From Telmatospirillum sp. (lineage in GTDB: Bacteria > Pseudomonadota > Alphaproteobacteria > Rhodospirillales > Magnetospirillaceae), in contig JARLJB010000038.1 of NCBI GenBank assembly GCA_031291415.1, forward strand, positions 1 through 41,494: a DNA stretch of 41,494 bases. Reading direction: 5' to 3'. Positions 35,071 to 41,494 of this stretch are shown in pieces. Both the position numbers and the translations under genes were made by a program. Numbering within the stretch: position 1 is the first letter of the stretch; each line of letters opens with the position of its first letter. Under the pieces are notes generated by a model. It saw only the letters and a list, made by a program, of their open reading frames with translations, made no database searches and was not told where the DNA came from.

Positions 35071-37449
35071 TCATACGCAAGTGGGCCGATGTTCTCGTGC
35101 AAAATTTATCAGCTCGCCGGGAGGCAGCGGCCGCGCAAACAGGAAGCCTTGCGCCAAGGTGCAGTTCTGTAGCTTGAGAAAACTCAAATGACGATCATCT
35201 TCGACGCCTTCGGCGACTGTTTGCAGTTGAAGGCTGCGGGCCAATTGGATAATCGCCTGCACGATAGCCGCATCACTGCTGTCGGCATGCATATTACGCA
35301 CAAAAGACTGATCAATTTTCAATTTATCAACATGAAAGCGCTTGAGGTAAGCCAGACTGGCATATCCGGTACCGAAGTCATCAATGGCAAACCGAACCCC
35401 CTGCGCGCGCAGCTTGTCGATCGTCGTTAACACCGTTTCCGAATTCTCGATCAGAATCGATTCCGTCAGTTCCAACTCCAGTCGATCGGGAGACATCCCC
35501 GAAGCGTCCAGCGCGTCGCGTACCGCGTTTTCAAGATTGCCGCGCTTGAACTGCACTGCTGACAGATTGACGGTTACCGTCAGCTCCGGGAACCCGGAGA
35601 GCTGCCATGACCTCGCCTGCCGACATGCCTCCATCAAGACCCAATCGCCGATCGGAACGATCAAACCGCTAAGCTCGGCGACCGGGATGAAGTCGTTGGG
35701 GGCAACAAGACCATATCCCGGACGATTCCAGCGGATCAATGCCTCGACACCGGTCATCGTTCCATCATTGAGGTCAATCAATGGTTGGTAATGAAGAACA
35801 AACTCATCGCGTTCGAGAGCGTGTGTTAAGCCAGCCTTCATTTCAAGTTGAAAAGTCGTCTCAATGTTCATCTGCTCAGAATAGAATCGGCAGGTATTTC
35901 GACCGGACTCTTTCGCGTGGTACATCGCCGTGTCGGCTTTTTTTAGCAATTCCTCGAAGGTCACGCCATCGTCGGGTCCAACACTGATGCCGATCGATGA
36001 CGAAATGCAGATCTCATGCCCGTCGATGATGACCGGTTGGGTCAGGCCCTCAAGGATTTTTTCACCAACCGCCGTAATTGCCTGGCTGTCGCGCGCGTCG
36101 GAGAGCACGACCAGAAACTCATCGCCACCATGACGGCTGATACTGTCGGTATCGCGCACGGACAACAGCAGGCGGTTGGCGACTTCCTGCAACACGCTGT
36201 CCCCGGCTGCATGGCCAAGGGAATCGTTGACCGACTTGAAATGATCCAGGTCGATAAACAACAACGCCGTCTTGGTCTGCGACCGGATGGCATGCGCTAT
36301 CGACTGATGCAAGCGATCCTCGACCAACAACCGATTGGGCAGTCCCGTCAGGAGATCATGATGTGCCAGAAACTCGATATGGGCCTCAGAACGCCGTCTC
36401 TCGGTGATGTCGACGATCACGCCAACCAAACCGAGAGGCCCCTCGCCTTCGTCGACCATTGGTCGACCGCTGAGATGGCCCCAAAACTCTGCACCGTCGT
36501 GACGGACATAACGTCTTTCGAAGCTGACGCATTCCGTCTTTCCCAGCATCAACGCCTGCATGGCCTCCCGACTGACCTCGTGGTCGGTGGGATGAACCAA
36601 GTCGATATATCCGCATCCGATCAAGGATTGCTGCGTCCGGCCAAACATTTCCCCCATGCAACGATTGGCCTGGGTTATCCGTCCTTCCATATTGACGAAA
36701 AATATCGCGGCACTCGATGTATCAAAAATCAGGCGCAGTTCGGTCTCGCGGCTTCGCAATTTCCCGGACTTTTCAACAACTGTTTGTTTCAGCCGTTCAC
36801 TGATCTCCTCCGCGTCCAAATAGACCAACGCAACTGCGATTCCGACATTGGCCAGTCCCCACAGCAGGTAATAGGACGACTGCCAGCCCACCACCGTTGC
36901 CAAGTTGACATTCCAACGGTTCAGGAAAACTGCGGTCAGAATCCGTACTGACAGCATTATCCCGCAGCTTACCGAAATGGCTTCGAGTCCCAACAGACCG
37001 CGAGACTCCCGCGTACGTCTGTTGGCGTGCACAATCCAGGCCGCATGGGCATAGATCGGCAGCCGCAGGGCGGCGGCGCAGGCAATCCTGACATTCAGGC
37101 TGTAATTGAAGTGGAAGAACGAGAGATAGCAAACCAGGAACCCCGCAATGAGCGGAGCATAGTTCGCGATACGGACACGTCTGCCGCTCAACAGACAAAT
37201 GGCAATATGAAATCCGATGGCCGAATGTAAGAAGAGAATATTACCAACAATAGTCTCAACGGGGGAATGGTTTTGGCTGCCCATCAATGCGATGAGTTGT
37301 CCCAAACCAGAACAACCTGCCGCCACTGCGAAGACCCAGGAACGGCCGCGATTGTCATGCCGTGTACCGTGACTGCTGATAAAAAGCGCACTGGCAAGCG
37401 AAACGATGGCGGCGGAAAAAGCCAGTGTGCCGATATCGATCTTCAGCAT
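35071..37449 (-). CDS. Membrane PAS-GGDEF-EAL protein (c-di-GMP turnover)
   Basis: A 792-residue signalling protein. The N-terminal ~215 residues contain about seven membrane segments of an unnamed sensor; a PAS domain follows (about residues 230-345, FDTSSAAIFFVNMEGRITQA), then a GGDEF domain with intact GGDEF (about 440-444) and an inhibitory-site RxxD (RDTD) five residues before it, then an EAL domain with VEALIRW (about 566) and DDFGTGYASL. Both diguanylate cyclase and phosphodiesterase activities look possible. ATG 37449 is preceded by GGGGGG; the frame is open to 37518. Lying near flagellin and a receiver protein, it may set the motile-sessile switch. Confidence 0.94.
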   Translation of the reverse strand: MLKIDIGTLAFSAAIVSLASALFISSHGTRHDNRGRSWVFAVAAGCSGLGQLIALMGSQNHSPVETIVGNILFLHSAIGFHIAICLLSGRRVRIANYAPLIAGFLVCYLSFFHFNYSLNVRIACAAALRLPIYAHAAWIVHANRRTRESRGLLGLEAISVSCGIMLSVRILTAVFLNRWNVNLATVVGWQSSYYLLWGLANVGIAVALVYLDAEEISERLKQTVVEKSGKLRSRETELRLIFDTSSAAIFFVNMEGRITQANRCMGEMFGRTQQSLIGCGYIDLVHPTDHEVSREAMQALMLGKTECVSFERRYVRHDGAEFWGHLSGRPMVDEGEGPLGLVGVIVDITERRRSEAHIEFLAHHDLLTGLPNRLLVEDRLHQSIAHAIRSQTKTALLFIDLDHFKSVNDSLGHAAGDSVLQEVANRLLLSVRDTDSISRHGGDEFLVVLSDARDSQAITAVGEKILEGLTQPVIIDGHEICISSSIGISVGPDDGVTFEELLKKADTAMYHAKESGRNTCRFYSEQMNIETTFQLEMKAGLTHALERDEFVLHYQPLIDLNDGTMTGVEALIRWNRPGYGLVAPNDFIPVAELSGLIVPIGDWVLMEACRQARSWQLSGFPELTVTVNLSAVQFKRGNLENAVRDALDASGMSPDRLELELTESILIENSETVLTTIDKLRAQGVRFAIDDFGTGYASLAYLKRFHVDKLKIDQSFVRNMHADSSDAAIVQAIIQLARSLQLQTVAEGVEDDRHLSFLKLQNCTLAQGFLFARPLPPGELINFAREHRPTCV

Positions 37450-37704
37450 GTCCCCCCACACAGATCGTTCCAGATCCAGCGTAGGTCTCTTCATCCGTCC
37501 TGTCCAGATGAAGAGCAAATTTCGATTCTAATAATGTAAAAATATTTTCGTAAGGTTCCGGGTATTGCTATTGATCAACAATTAGTGTTCACCTTCCCGC
37601 TCACAGTTTTCTGTGATGCTAAGAAAAACGAGCGTTTTCAATGGCTGATGATACTCCGTCATTGCTGCCCGGTCGATATCGCGCCCCGGGCGAATGCGCC
37701 GCAC

Positions 37705-37983
37705 CTATTGCAGATAGGCGCCCACCACAGCACTGATCTTGTCATGAACACGCTCGTAGCAAGCGGCACGGGCGTTTACGTCGGGCAAAGCCTTGCAGGC
37801 GGCCCATTCCCGCTCAGCGTTGGCGTAAGCCGCCTGAGCTGTCGCCTTTAACTGGAGGCCAGCATTTGATCCGGCCAATCCCTTCAGCTTGTCCATCAAT
37901 TGTTGCTGCTGCTGCGCAGACACCTCGCCCGCCGCCAACGTCGCAATCAATACCAGCGCGATTCCACCGACCCACCTACGCAT
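37705..37983 (-). CDS. Small exported protein with two cysteines
   Basis: A 92-residue protein with a clear signal peptide (MRRWVGGIALVLIATLAAGE, cleavage after about VSA) and a short helical mature part with two Cys (WAACKALPDV and RAACYERVHD) that may form a disulphide. No family recognised. It is divergent from the toxin-antitoxin genes, and the 255 bases between it and the GGDEF-EAL gene start hold nothing recognisable. Confidence 0.7.
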   Translation of the reverse strand: MRRWVGGIALVLIATLAAGEVSAQQQQQLMDKLKGLAGSNAGLQLKATAQAAYANAEREWAACKALPDVNARAACYERVHDKISAVVGAYLQ

Positions 37984-38032
37984 ACGATGTCACTCCGATC
38001 TGCTCGTCTCTGCTATGAGAACGATCCTGGCA

Positions 38033-38410
38033 ATGCCAACCTCCGGTGATAATCCCATCATCCGGCGGAGAAGCAAGCCGTACCAGAATCGCAAGCTCGT
38101 CTTTAAGTCCGAGACATCGAGTTCGGGAACCAGTTCGTTAAAGCCGGTCGTCGGTTCGGCGCCCGTATTTCGGGAGGCGGCGCCGGCCGAGAAGGCTCGG
38201 CTGATGCGGGCGGCGGCGTTGGAGAGGACCAGCCTCAAGGACTTCGTTCTGCGCAACGCCCTGCTTGCTGCCGAAGCCGTGATCGAGAAAGCCGAACGGA
38301 CCAGCCTGGACGAGGAGCAGACCCGTTTCATCCTTGAGTTGCTGGACAACCCGCCGAAACCCAATGCCAAGCTTCAGGCGGCCGCTCGCGCGCTGGCCGC
38401 GCGTGAATGA
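38033..38410 (+). CDS. DUF1778/TacA-type antitoxin
   Basis: The antitoxin half of an acetyltransferase toxin-antitoxin pair. The C-terminal two thirds match DUF1778: AAALERTSLKDFVLRNALLAA, then the neutralising tail ELLDNPPKPNAKLQAAA. The N-terminus is odd: residues 1-45 do not show the expected ribbon-helix-helix strand, and no start codon lies closer than ATG 38033 (or 38015). The DNA-binding part may be degenerate or have been shifted out of frame. Its stop overlaps the toxin start (ATGA). Confidence 0.78.
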   Translation: MPTSGDNPIIRRRSKPYQNRKLVFKSETSSSGTSSLKPVVGSAPVFREAAPAEKARLMRAAALERTSLKDFVLRNALLAAEAVIEKAERTSLDEEQTRFILELLDNPPKPNAKLQAAARALAARE

Positions 38411-39063
38411 CCGTCCCAAACTGGCACGAAGAGCCGATTGCCAAGAAGCACAATCGCCAAGGGTTCGATTGTGGTCTGATTGATCTCAACGACTTCCTGG
38501 CCAAATATGCCAGGCAGGCACATGAAAGCGGCGCTTCGAAGACCTATGTTGTCGTCGATGATACCGACAACACGACGATTCTTGGCTTCTATACGCTAAG
38601 CCCGGCGCGGGTTGATTTCAACCTCGCACCTGAGTTGGCCAGGCCCGCCAGCGGCGGCCGGCATCCGATCGGCGGGTTTCGCCTTGGTCGTTTGGCGGTA
38701 AGCAAGGCCACGCAAAGGCACGGGGTCGGCGGTGAATTGCTGATCGCGGCCGCGCGGCGCTGCGTTCGGGTTTCCACGCAGGTCGGGGGATCCCTGCTAC
38801 TGATCGACGCCAAGGACCAACGGGCGGCGGATTGGTACAAGTCCTATGGCGCCCTGGAAATACCAAGGGCCCCCTCTCGCTTGTCCTGCCCTATTCCGTA
38901 TTTATTGACGTGTGAAGCAGGTTGGCGCCCCGATCTTGTGAAGCCTTCAACCCGCTGGAAAACGTTCGCAAGGGGCGGACAACGGCGTATTCGGTCAAGC
39001 GGTCGCTCACGTTACGCGACTTCCTATTGTGGCAGGGCTATTGCCTTGCAGTCGCCCCAATGA
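38407..39063 (+). CDS. GNAT toxin of TacT type, frameshifted near its C-terminus
   Basis: An acetyltransferase that in this family blocks translation by acetylating aminoacyl-tRNA. The GNAT core is complete: GFDCGLIDLNDFLAKYA, the FRLGRLAVSKATQRHGVG acetyl-CoA loop, and AADWYKSYGALE. After residue ~152 the frame leaves the family: the expected end (GPLSLVLPYSVFIDV) is present in another frame and stops at 38915. A one-base deletion near 38862 explains this. As it stands the protein gains about 60 unrelated residues up to 39063 and is probably inactive or altered. It could be annotated as a pseudogene. Confidence 0.85.
   Translation: MTVPNWHEEPIAKKHNRQGFDCGLIDLNDFLAKYARQAHESGASKTYVVVDDTDNTTILGFYTLSPARVDFNLAPELARPASGGRHPIGGFRLGRLAVSKATQRHGVGGELLIAAARRCVRVSTQVGGSLLLIDAKDQRAADWYKSYGALEIPRAPSRLSCPIPYLLTCEAGWRPDLVKPSTRWKTFARGGQRRIRSSGRSRYATSYCGRAIALQSPQ
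38960..39013 (+). repeat. Direct repeat, copy 1
   Basis: A 54-base segment beginning AAACGTTCGCAA and ending CAAGCGGTCGCTCACGTT, matching 40286-40341 in the same direction with roughly 80% identity. It lies 11 bases outside the stop codon of the exported-protein gene. Confidence 0.75.
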
Positions 39064-39614
39064 GGATGCGTGGTTGTGCAGTCCTCGTGCGCTCCCTTGA
39101 CTATCTCCCTTGCGTCATTTTTATCTGGGAATGCTGCTATCACGCGGGTCGTGCAATGTAGCGAAGGATCAACCCCGTCCAACCTTACCGGGATTTCGAT
39201 AAGACGATAAAGGAGCGTACCGTTTGTATTGATATGGTAATGGGTGGCCAGTTTAGTAAGCGCAGCGCAATAATAGGGAAAGCGGTCGCGATGAACGAGA
39301 ACAGTCTTACGGAACTTGGTATTGTGTTCCCTTACGAATTTGTTGTAGTCGAACGGTTCCGTTCTGATCATGGTATTCGGGACATCTCGTTTAAAGAGAG
39401 TGTCGAATCCGTTCATTAAATCGTCTAATGCCAAGCATTCGATACGCGTACAGCTCATTCGAGCGGCCGCCCCGATCAACCCATTGAATGATGCCGGGTC
39501 GTCATTCAAAACATCGGCATAGGGGTCCACGTCGGCGGCGAAGGACAGCGAGGCCGGCAGTCCAGCCATCACTCCCAGGACAATCAAACCAACGGATAAG
39601 GGCTTAATGGACAT
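39024..39614 (-). CDS. Exported six-cysteine protein, candidate immunity protein
   Basis: A 196-residue protein with a signal peptide (MSIKPLSVGLIVLGVMAGLP, cleavage near SFA-ADVD) and six Cys in the mature part (SCTRIEC, YYC, LHC, EDC, GDC), which suits disulphides in the periplasm. No family is recognised. ATG 39614 lies inside the end of the cell-wall hydrolase gene, an 11-base overlap. A cytoplasmic-looking wall hydrolase followed at once by an exported small protein is the pattern of interbacterial effector-immunity pairs; that role is inference. A decayed relative of this gene is found at about 40945-41030. Confidence 0.75.
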   Translation of the reverse strand: MSIKPLSVGLIVLGVMAGLPASLSFAADVDPYADVLNDDPASFNGLIGAAARMSCTRIECLALDDLMNGFDTLFKRDVPNTMIRTEPFDYNKFVREHNTKFRKTVLVHRDRFPYYCAALTKLATHYHINTNGTLLYRLIEIPVRLDGVDPSLHCTTRVIAAFPDKNDAREIVKGAHEDCTTTHPHWGDCKAIALPQ

Positions 39615-40113
39615 GTCCGGTCCCCGGCTGTTGATAGAGTTTGAATACTGCCGGAGGAACCCCAAAAACCGCCTTTTCCGTGAATGACGCGGCAAATCCG
39701 GGACGGTAATTTCTGACCGGCTTCACTATTTTATCCCCTTTAACCACCACTCCCGGCACGGATTCCAAGCCACCAGAAACATCACACCCATCCGTATCGT
39801 CTCCCTCTTTGGGCATGATGTTAGGTGTATAAAAATGCGTGGCCCCGTCTGACGGGTCCGGGATCGTCCCGTTGAGGATGCCCTTGGCTGTGGCAATCGC
39901 GGTGGCGGTAGCATTTTTCCCGTGTCTGTAGCCGTGCCATGCCTGATCGATATGGGTCGTGCCGTTTCGCTTCATCCGATTGACGACGGTCCAGCCAACG
40001 GCAATTGGCGCATTGGGACTGTCTTTTTCAAGACCGTCTGTTTCCGTGACGATCAACTTAGCCAGCAGTTGAACGTTGCGATTAAAGGCGCTGGAATTGG
40101 GAGTTTCCGCCAA
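39604..40113 (-). CDS. SleB-type cell wall hydrolase (Hydrolase_2 family) without signal peptide
   Basis: A 169-residue protein of the SleB/Hydrolase_2 fold, glycosidases or lytic enzymes acting on peptidoglycan. It shows the LAKLIVTETDG helix with probable catalytic E24, the AVGWTVVNRMKRN helix, and the PDPSDGATHFYTP segment. No signal peptide or membrane segment is present, so export would need a specialised system such as type VI secretion or lysis. The start is TTG 40113 with GGGGA seven bases upstream; no ATG is available. The exported-protein gene overlaps its stop, and a deleted copy lies at about 41030-41257. Confidence 0.85.
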   Translation of the reverse strand: MAETPNSSAFNRNVQLLAKLIVTETDGLEKDSPNAPIAVGWTVVNRMKRNGTTHIDQAWHGYRHGKNATATAIATAKGILNGTIPDPSDGATHFYTPNIMPKEGDDTDGCDVSGGLESVPGVVVKGDKIVKPVRNYRPGFAASFTEKAVFGVPPAVFKLYQQPGTGHVH

Positions 40114-40443
40114 GATGATTCCCCATTACGAGCCGGGTTTCTGTCGGAACGGTCGGTTCCGCACAAGTCTTTGCAATATGCCCGCGCGGCATACTGGGAA
40201 ACAGATCGCCTGTCCTGTGATAATTCTGTGCGATTGATCAGGTTCGGCAGATGTCGGGCCTTGGAATTCCAAGTGGGCCAGAGTGAAACGTTCGCAACGG
40301 GTCGAACAACGGCGCATTTTTGCCAAGCGGTCGCTCACGTTGTGGTGGCGTCTGGTCGATGGAATCAAGTCTGACCCCATCGCCCTCTGTAATCACTCCC
40401 GCGCCCTTGCTGCTATGAAAACGGGAGCCGAGGCGACCGTGGA
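40114..40443. other. Spacer between hydrolase gene and antitoxin gene
   Basis: Contains the hydrolase promoter region, repeat copy 2 (40286-40341) and a short plus-strand frame from GTG 40283 to 40447 (54 codons, basic, ending MKTGAEATVE) that overlaps the antitoxin frame by GTGA. I could not recognise its product; it may be chance. Confidence 0.5.
40286..40341 (+). repeat. Direct repeat, copy 2
   Basis: A 56-base segment from AAACGTTCGCAA to CAAGCGGTCGCTCACGTT matching copy 1 at 38960-39013. The two copies bracket the hydrolase/exported-protein pair. Confidence 0.75.
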
Positions 40444-40677
40444 GTGAACGGGGCGGTCGAAAAACTGGAAACTGAACTGGCAGGGCGCTATATTGAGCAC
40501 ATGGCTGACCCTGTATCCATTTTCGATATCACCGACGAAGACATAGAGGAACGAGCGCTCCTTGAAGCTGAGGCTGACATCGCCGCTGGTCGCGTGATTT
40601 CCAACGAGGCTATGTGCCGTTGGCTGGCATCATGGGGCACAGATAACCCGTTGCCACCGCCAGAATGCGGTGAGTAG
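40444..40677 (+). CDS. Antitoxin of a RelE/ParE-type module
   Basis: A small acidic antitoxin-like protein. The core from ATG 40501 (MADPVSIFDITDEDIEERAL, then EADIAAGRVISNEAMCRWLASWG) matches short antitoxins encoded just before RelE/ParE toxins; the translation from GTG 40444 adds 19 residues. TATATT at 40489-40494 may be a -10 box just before ATG 40501, which favours the short form of 58 residues. A broken toxin gene follows directly. It may still be expressed as an orphan antitoxin. Confidence 0.75.
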   Translation: MNGAVEKLETELAGRYIEHMADPVSIFDITDEDIEERALLEAEADIAAGRVISNEAMCRWLASWGTDNPLPPPECGE

Positions 40678-40938
40678 TTTGGGCCCAAGCCGCTCGTACA
40701 GACCTGAGTAAGATCGGCGGCTATATCTACCAATTTAATCCGACCGCCCGCCCGGCACGTGGCAACGACATTGATTGCCACCGCTCAAAGTTTGGAACAA
40801 TTCGCCGAGCGAGGAAGAACGATCAAAGGCGGTCGTCGGGAATTAGTGGCGGTCTGGCCGTATGTGATCCGCTATCGAATTGAAGCGCAAACCGTAATGA
40901 TTCTGCGGGTCCGCCACGGCGCTCGCCGATCCGAATGA
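40675..40938 (+). pseudogene. RelE/ParE-family toxin, frameshifted
   Basis: Plus-strand sequence directly after the antitoxin encodes a RelE/ParE toxin in pieces. One frame gives VWAQAARTDLSKIGGYIYQF and NPTA (40684 to about 40745). Another gives AQSLEQFAERGRTIKGGRRE, LVAVWPYVIRYRIEA and VMILRVRHGARRSE up to the stop at 40936-40938. There is no usable start in phase with the first piece, so at least two frameshifts have occurred, at about 40682 and 40745. The mRNA endonuclease or gyrase-poison activity must be lost. Confidence 0.85.
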
Positions 40939-40944
40939 GCAAAT

Positions 40945-41257
40945 ACGGGATCGCCAGCCACAGGTCCCTTTTGTGCCATGGTATTTTGCGCGTCGCGGCG
41001 GAAGAGAAGGTCAAAAGCCCGACCCTGGCTGTTGATAGAACTTGAATGCTGACAAAGGGACGCCTTGAACCAGCTTCGGCGATAATGCGCGCGGAAGCGG
41101 TTGCCGGTTTCCCGTGTCGATACCCCCGCCACGCATGATTCACAAGATCGGTGTCGTTCCGTTTCATCCGGTTGACAACCGTCCAGCCGACAGCGGCCCT
41201 TGCCGAGTCCATGATGAGTGGCCCGCCATCGAGCGGGCCATGACGGGCGACGAAGCG
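40945..41257 (-). pseudogene. Decayed second copy of the hydrolase/exported-protein pair
   Basis: On the minus strand the hydrolase core recurs (AAVGWTVVNRMKRND, then WRGYRHGKPATAS), followed out of frame by its C-terminus (GVPLSAFKFYQQPGSGF and a stop; compare GVPPAVFKLYQQPGTG in the intact gene). About 70 codons between them are deleted. Directly after the stop comes FDLLFRRDAQNTMAQKG, matching FDTLFKRDVPNTMIRTEP in the exported protein, whose N-terminal ~75 codons are gone. The remnant ends against the stop of the RelE/ParE pseudogene on the other strand. Confidence 0.82.
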
Positions 41258-41456
41258 ATGCTGCGGTGAAGGGCCCGGCCAGGGTCTTCCAAAGCCACAC
41301 CGACGGTCGTCACCAAGTCATTGCTGATTAACGCGCGATGATTGTCAGATCAAAGTATCCCTCCGGTGACGGCCGCCTTGTCAGGGGTCCTTTGATCGGG
41401 CCTGATTTAGCAGCGGTGCAAGCAGTGTCGTTTGCACCGGTGTTAGAGACGGTGCG
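41258..41456. other. Short region between remnant and transposase gene
   Basis: No recognised gene. A plus-strand frame (41339-41461) of 40 codons is probably chance. I looked for an IS66-type terminal inverted repeat here and did not find one I could identify. Confidence 0.4.
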
Positions 41457-41494
41457 ATGACCCAAGTCCAAATTCTGACCGGTGCAGAACGGCG
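41457..41494 (+). CDS. Partial gene, probable IS66-family TnpA-like transposase accessory protein
   Basis: Only the first twelve codons are inside the window (ATG 41457, MTQVQILTGAER, then a partial codon CG). This opening resembles the start of IS66 accessory protein TnpA and related helix-turn-helix transposase subunits (ILTGxERRR). The identification rests on a very short stretch and needs the following sequence. Confidence 0.5.
   Translation, partial: MTQVQILTGAER

Noticed and set aside
39922-40374. Plus-strand frame of 150 codons across the hydrolase start
   Set aside because: Antisense to the hydrolase gene, which has family motifs; the plus frame has none.
40823-41212. Minus-strand frame of 129 codons as an intact gene
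   Set aside because: Its first part is the truncated hydrolase copy, its middle is out of frame, and its last part is antisense to the RelE/ParE toxin remnant.
1-41494. CRISPR array or complete prophage
   Set aside because: No regularly spaced repeats, cas genes or phage structural genes are seen anywhere in the window.

Overview
The window reads as chromosomal DNA of a motile, GC-rich alphaproteobacterium, most likely a member of the Rhodospirillales. This rests on gene order (a tmk-holB-metG-tatD-MBL block, and mfd-sdhE divergent from recG), on a zinc-less type methionyl-tRNA synthetase, on a short flagellin, and on many small proteins I can only describe. The taxonomic call is inference; no ribosomal RNA is present.

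Layout. 1-879 is non-coding DNA upstream of a chemoreceptor (880-2565). From 10751 back to 2572 runs a minus-strand cluster of envelope and housekeeping genes: mltB-like transglycosylase, rlpA, D-Ala-D-Ala carboxypeptidase, tmk, holB, metG, tatD and an MBL-fold hydrolase, several with 1-4 base overlaps. Divergent from it are greB and a tRNA-Ser(UGA). Next to the 3' end of the tRNA lies a frameshifted remnant of a serine recombinase, followed by a small accessory stretch (SRPBCC/ArsR pair divergent from a DHFR-like reductase, small membrane protein, DUF6481 protein, MFS exporter with a MarR regulator). Then come a bacteriohemerythrin, an unknown protein, a PleD-like protein that has lost its catalytic and phosphoacceptor residues, and a DsbA/FrnE-like oxidoreductase.

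20789-29034 holds mfd and sdhE (minus) and recG (plus), separated by a DcaP-type porin gene that has a good candidate sigma-54 promoter. 29116-32637 carries DUF502, Nudix and ArgE-like genes and two small unknown proteins. 32724-37449 is a motility and signalling stretch: a single-domain response regulator, flagellin with a strong terminator, a frameshifted TauE/SafE permease, and a membrane PAS-GGDEF-EAL protein.

37705-41494 is an accessory region in active decay. It holds a TacA/TacT-like toxin-antitoxin pair whose toxin is frameshifted near its C-terminus; a SleB-type cell-wall hydrolase without a signal peptide, overlapped by a gene for a six-cysteine exported protein (candidate effector-immunity pair) and bracketed by an imperfect 55-base direct repeat; an antitoxin with a frameshifted RelE/ParE toxin; a deletion-riddled second copy of the hydrolase/exported-protein pair; and, at the window edge, the first codons of what looks like an IS66-type transposase accessory gene. 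This region is the most interesting part of the window.
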